64,000 bases of DNA from assembly GCF_023573145.1 (NCBI RefSeq), contig NZ_CP097635.1, positions 992,001-1,056,000 on the forward strand, given 5' to 3'. The notes under the pieces are model-generated. The model searched no databases, was not told where the DNA came from, and saw nothing but the letters and a program-made list of their open reading frames with translations. The translations under genes and the position numbers were made by a program. The number at the start of each line of letters is the position of its first letter. Within the stretch, counting starts at the first letter, position 1. This DNA is from Aquincola tertiaricarbonis. GTDB taxonomy: Bacteria; Pseudomonadota; Gammaproteobacteria; Burkholderiales; Burkholderiaceae_C. Shown here piece by piece: positions 61,280 through 64,000 of this stretch.

Positions 61280-62615
61280 TCAGCGCCGCGGCGAACTTTT
61301 CGACGCCGAATCCATCGTGCCGCGGAAGGTGATGTGGGAGAAGTGCGCCGGCCCCATACGACACAGCCAGTCGACTTCGACGGCGATCCCGTCGCGCATG
61401 AGCCGCTCGACCACCTCATGCATCCGGTCGGTGATCCAGGCCAGCACGATGTTCGTCAGCAGGGCGTGCGAGCCGGAGATCGCCTTCATCTCGTCGCGTC
61501 CCCTACCTCGCTCCGGCGCCACCTTGCCGGAGTACACCGCGCGTTGAAGCTGATGCACCGACTCGCCGCGGTTCAGCAGGGTGTAGATCTCGCGCCAGAA
61601 GTCCTCGATGGCGATGTAGTCGCACAGGAACACGGTGCGCAGCAACCTGCCCAGGTGCTCCGCGGCCCGGTGCAGCGGTTCGCCCTGGGCGGCCGACCCG
61701 AAACGCTGCAACGCGAGCTTCGCGGTGACACGGCCCGATCGGATCGAAGCCGCCAGGCGCAACAACTCATCCCAGCCGCGCTCAATGGCGGCCATGGAGA
61801 CGCGCCCGACGGTGACGGCCTCCAGGCCCTCGGGCACGTTGAAGCCTCGCGACAGGCAAAGCTTTCGCTCGGCCAGGTCCCGCAGTCTGGGGGCACAGAT
61901 CGAAGCCCAGCAGCTTGGCGATGGACATCGCCGGGTCCTTATAGCCATGGGTGTCGACCGCCAGCAGCGAGATGCGGATCCGATCCACCGCGCTGTTGTG
62001 CTGCTCGATGCCTTCGACCGCGACGCCGGCCTGCCGCTCGTTGAGCACGATGGGCTGGTCGTAGACGATGCCCCTGCGGTCGCGTACGTGGGTGTAAACG
62101 CCAGCGGCATAGGTGCGCCGGCGCGGGTCGACGCAGGCATTCCACAAGTGGCGGGACGCGTCCAACGACATCATGTCGGCCGATGCCTTGTTGCCGTCAC
62201 CCCAGAGGGCCGCGATCGGGATCCTGCTCTGGAACTCGGCCACGCGCTCATTGGCGCGACGCAGGCGTCCGCCGCCCTCCAACGCACGCATGGCCACCGT
62301 GAACTGCGCCGGCTCGAGCCCAGGGATCATCGAGGCGACGCCCTTGGCGTCCGCATCCGTGCCGTGAGCCAGTAGAGCACCGTACAAAGCCACGAGCTCG
62401 CCAGTGGACCCAGCAGCGCCTCGCTGTACCCGGTGACGGCATCCACCTCCAGCAGCAGGTCCGGAAACTGCACGCTCCCGATGAGCTTGTAGATGGTCTC
62501 GCGGGTGCGGACCGGCTCGGATTGATCGGCCAGCCTCGGCGCGCTCCAGCAGGAAGTCGAACAGGAATCCCAGCTCGGCGTCGGCCTCAGGCGCGAACCC
62601 TGCACTGAACGTCAT
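61280..62615 (-). pseudogene. Tn3-family transposase remnant fused to a truncated RelE/ParE toxin start
   Basis: The piece beginning at ATG 62615 reads MTFSAGFAPEADAELGFLFD and FLLERAE, the start of a RelE/ParE toxin, then switches without any mobile element into Tn3 TnpA. TnpA continues across at least two frame changes: ETIYKLIGSVQFPDLLLEVD in one frame, GELVALYGALLAHGTDADAK and ALWGDGNKASADMMSLDASR in the next, and from about 61890 RDLAERKLCLSRGFNVPEGL to AISGSHALLTNIVLAWITDR and FSHITFRGTM in a third. It lacks the N-terminal part and the very end of a normal ~1000-aa TnpA. No terminal repeats were identified. Confidence 0.8.
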
Positions 62616-62850
62616 TTGCGCAACTGCTTCACCCGTGCTTTGACTTTCGCCTCGATCTTGTACAGGAAAAGGTCCGACGGGATGGAAATCCCGGTGCGCT
62701 CGTACGCTGCCAAAGAGGCGTCGCAGCGCGCGGCGAAGTCCGTTTGCACGCGACGGAAATCAACGGCCCGACGCACCGATGCCTCGACAAGCTCGGTCAG
62801 TGTCTCACCGGACAGAAGCACCGAATCCAGATCAGCGCACAACGTCCGGC
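62612..62850 (-). pseudogene. Tn3-associated antitoxin, 5' end missing
   Basis: The frame ending at 62612 reads DLDSVLLSGETLTELVEASV, RRAVDFRRVQTDFAARCDAS, LAAYERTGISIPSDLFLYKI, EAKVKARVKQLRK: a ParD/RHH-type antitoxin seen beside RelE toxins in Tn3-family transposons. Upstream of about 62850 the sequence no longer fits the family, so the N-terminus was lost. The stop overlaps the toxin ATG (ATGA), confirming the old operon. Confidence 0.65.
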
Positions 62851-62877
62851 TCGGCACGGACGTCGGGCCTGGATGCC

Positions 62878-63346
62878 CACGGGGTGCGGCAGGCCTTCGA
62901 CACCCGCGCACCGCGCCGCGGCGTCATCGTCTTCCTCGTGACAATGGCCGTGCTGCTGACGCTGCTGCGGACGAGCCAGATCATGCCCTTCTACACCCGC
63001 GGCGCGTTGCCCGAGATGATCGTCCAGGCGAAGGCGCCGACGGCTTTCGTCTACGTGCTCGACCTCGGTGTCGTGGTGCCGCTGTCGCTACTCGCCGCTT
63101 GGTGGTTGTGGCGCCACTGGCTCTGGGGTTTCATACTCGCCAGATTCGTGCTGGTGTAGGCGGCGACGATGGGCCTGGCGCTGCTGGAGATGGCCGCGCT
63201 CGCGCTGCGCGCGGGCCTGACGATGCCACACTGTCGGCGGCTTGGGTCACGCTCGCAGCAGCGGGGCTCAGCATGGCGTGGTGGTTCATCCGGCATTGCC
63301 GCGGTGTGGGAAGTGGCTCCTCAGGAAGTTGACGGCAATGGTCTGG
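62878..63346 (+). pseudogene. Decayed four-helix membrane protein
   Basis: The plus frame from about 62878 gives hydrophobic helices GVIVFLVTMAVLLTLLRTSQ, TAFVYVLDLGVVVPLSLLAA and WLWRHWLWGFILARFVLV, then a TAG at 63157-63159. The same frame goes on with MGLALLEMAALALRAGL, and a further frame shift near 63220 leads to LSAAWVTLAAAGLSMAWWFI and a stop near 63346. The 5' end abuts the truncated antitoxin. At least one stop and one frameshift make it non-functional. Family not known. Confidence 0.6.
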
Positions 63347-64000
63347 ATCAAGTGGTTGGTGATGGTGCTCGCCGTGCTGATCGTCGCGCTGGGCGCGTTC
63401 GGCGCCTCGCGCTGGGCGGCGAACACGCGCGAACTGACCGAGCGGCTCGAGGCGTCGCGGGCGCCGATCGGCCCCGCGCGTTACGACGCCGCACGCGAGC
63501 TCGAAGGCCTGCCCGCGCCGGTACAGCGCTTCTTTCTGGCCGTGTTGAAGGACGGCCAGCACATGGTGAGCGCGGTGACGATCGAGCACTGCGGCACCTT
63601 CAACCTCGCTGCCGAGGGGCCCGACCAGTGGGAGCCCTTCACCTCCTGGCAGCGCAGCACGATGCGCCGGCCCGGCTTCGTCTGGGACGGGCGCGCGAGC
63701 ATGCTGCCCGGCGTGGCCGTGCACGTGCACGACGCCTACGTGGCCGGAGAAGGCATCCTGCACCCCGCCGTGATGGGCCTGGTCTCGCTCACTGAGCTGC
63801 GCGGCACAAGCCCCGAGCCCGACGGCGTGGCCGTGGGCGAGTTCATGCGCTGGTTCGCCGAAGGCGCGTGGTACCCGACCGCACTGCTGCCGAGTCAGGG
63901 CGTGCACTGGAGCGAGGTGGACCAGCATTCGGCGTTGGCCACGGCGAGCGACGGCGCGGTGAGTGTGACGCTGCTGTTCCGCTTCGATCCGCCAAGCGGC
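63338..64000 (+). CDS. DUF6544-like protein, runs off the right edge
   Basis: From ATG 63338 the frame is open to the window end (221 codons). An N-terminal helix (WIKWLVMVLAVLIVALGAFG) anchors or exports the protein; the following domain reads YDAARELEGLPAPVQRFFLA, TFNLAAEGPDQWEPFTSWQR, RRPGFVWDGRASMLPGVAVH, VHDAYVAGEGILHPAVMGLV and FMRWFAEGAWYPTALLPSQG. This is the pattern of a family annotated as DUF6544 (formerly DUF6920) of unknown function. Its start overlaps the end of the decayed membrane gene. Confidence 0.7.
   Translation, partial: MVWIKWLVMVLAVLIVALGAFGASRWAANTRELTERLEASRAPIGPARYDAARELEGLPAPVQRFFLAVLKDGQHMVSAVTIEHCGTFNLAAEGPDQWEPFTSWQRSTMRRPGFVWDGRASMLPGVAVHVHDAYVAGEGILHPAVMGLVSLTELRGTSPEPDGVAVGEFMRWFAEGAWYPTALLPSQGVHWSEVDQHSALATASDGAVSVTLLFRFDPPSG

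Overview
The window is high-GC proteobacterial DNA. Gene style points to a Burkholderiales betaproteobacterium, probably of the Leptothrix/Rubrivivax/Sphaerotilus type: many PAS/GAF kinases, methyl-accepting chemotaxis proteins, c-di-GMP enzymes, a PEP-CTERM protein and a single-subunit quinol NO reductase module. This placement is inference from gene content; there is no rRNA or other marker gene here. I saw no tRNA, rRNA or CRISPR array.

Layout. (1) 1-4.5 kb: a broken hybrid histidine kinase converges on a large kinase whose C-terminal domain resembles photoactive yellow protein and keeps the chromophore-cysteine position. (2) 4.6-36.5 kb: an accessory region crowded with insertion sequences and wrecked genes. 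It holds three IS5-group copies (two apparently identical, 29,592 bp apart in direct orientation), an IS66 element with a perfect 8-bp duplication, a three-level nest (IS30 inside an IS3-family element inside an IS150-like element inside a membrane-protein gene), a second IS150-like copy, and another IS5-superfamily element that splits an HWE kinase gene. Between them lie stress proteins (two DUF2382, one DUF892), a LexA-box-headed operon ending in an SOS-response-associated peptidase (SRAP), a GAF protein, a chemoreceptor, a PEP-CTERM protein and an Xre/RES toxin-antitoxin pair. Stubs of chemoreceptor genes lie at both margins of this region.

(3) 36.7-44.3 kb: a compact nitric-oxide module on the plus strand: DUF2249 protein, qNOR, an Rrf2/NsrR-type regulator with a 3' frameshift, a SufT-like Fe-S factor, two NnrS-type membrane proteins, a SirB-like protein and HemN. 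Together they would reduce NO, sense it through an Fe-S regulator, and supply haem under low oxygen. (4) 44.4-51.2 kb: OsmC, a cupin with a nonsense codon, a multiply broken diguanylate cyclase, a small STAS-like protein, a Cache chemoreceptor, a zinc-ribbon protein and an integrase remnant. (5) 51.5-60.3 kb: a MocR regulator, then a tightly coupled signalling operon (PAS-GGDEF-EAL-REC, a 43-aa ORF, HDOD, histidine kinase, REC-HD-GYP, REC) with 4-nt overlaps at most joints, then a PsiE-like protein. (6) 60.5-64 kb: ParDE with a palindromic operator, a decayed Tn3-family transposase fused to a truncated toxin stub, a decayed membrane gene and the start of a DUF6544-like protein.

The window reads as chromosome with heavy transposition and pseudogene formation on its left half and intact, co-ordinated redox and second-messenger modules on its right half. 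All family names rest on reading the translations; no database search was run.
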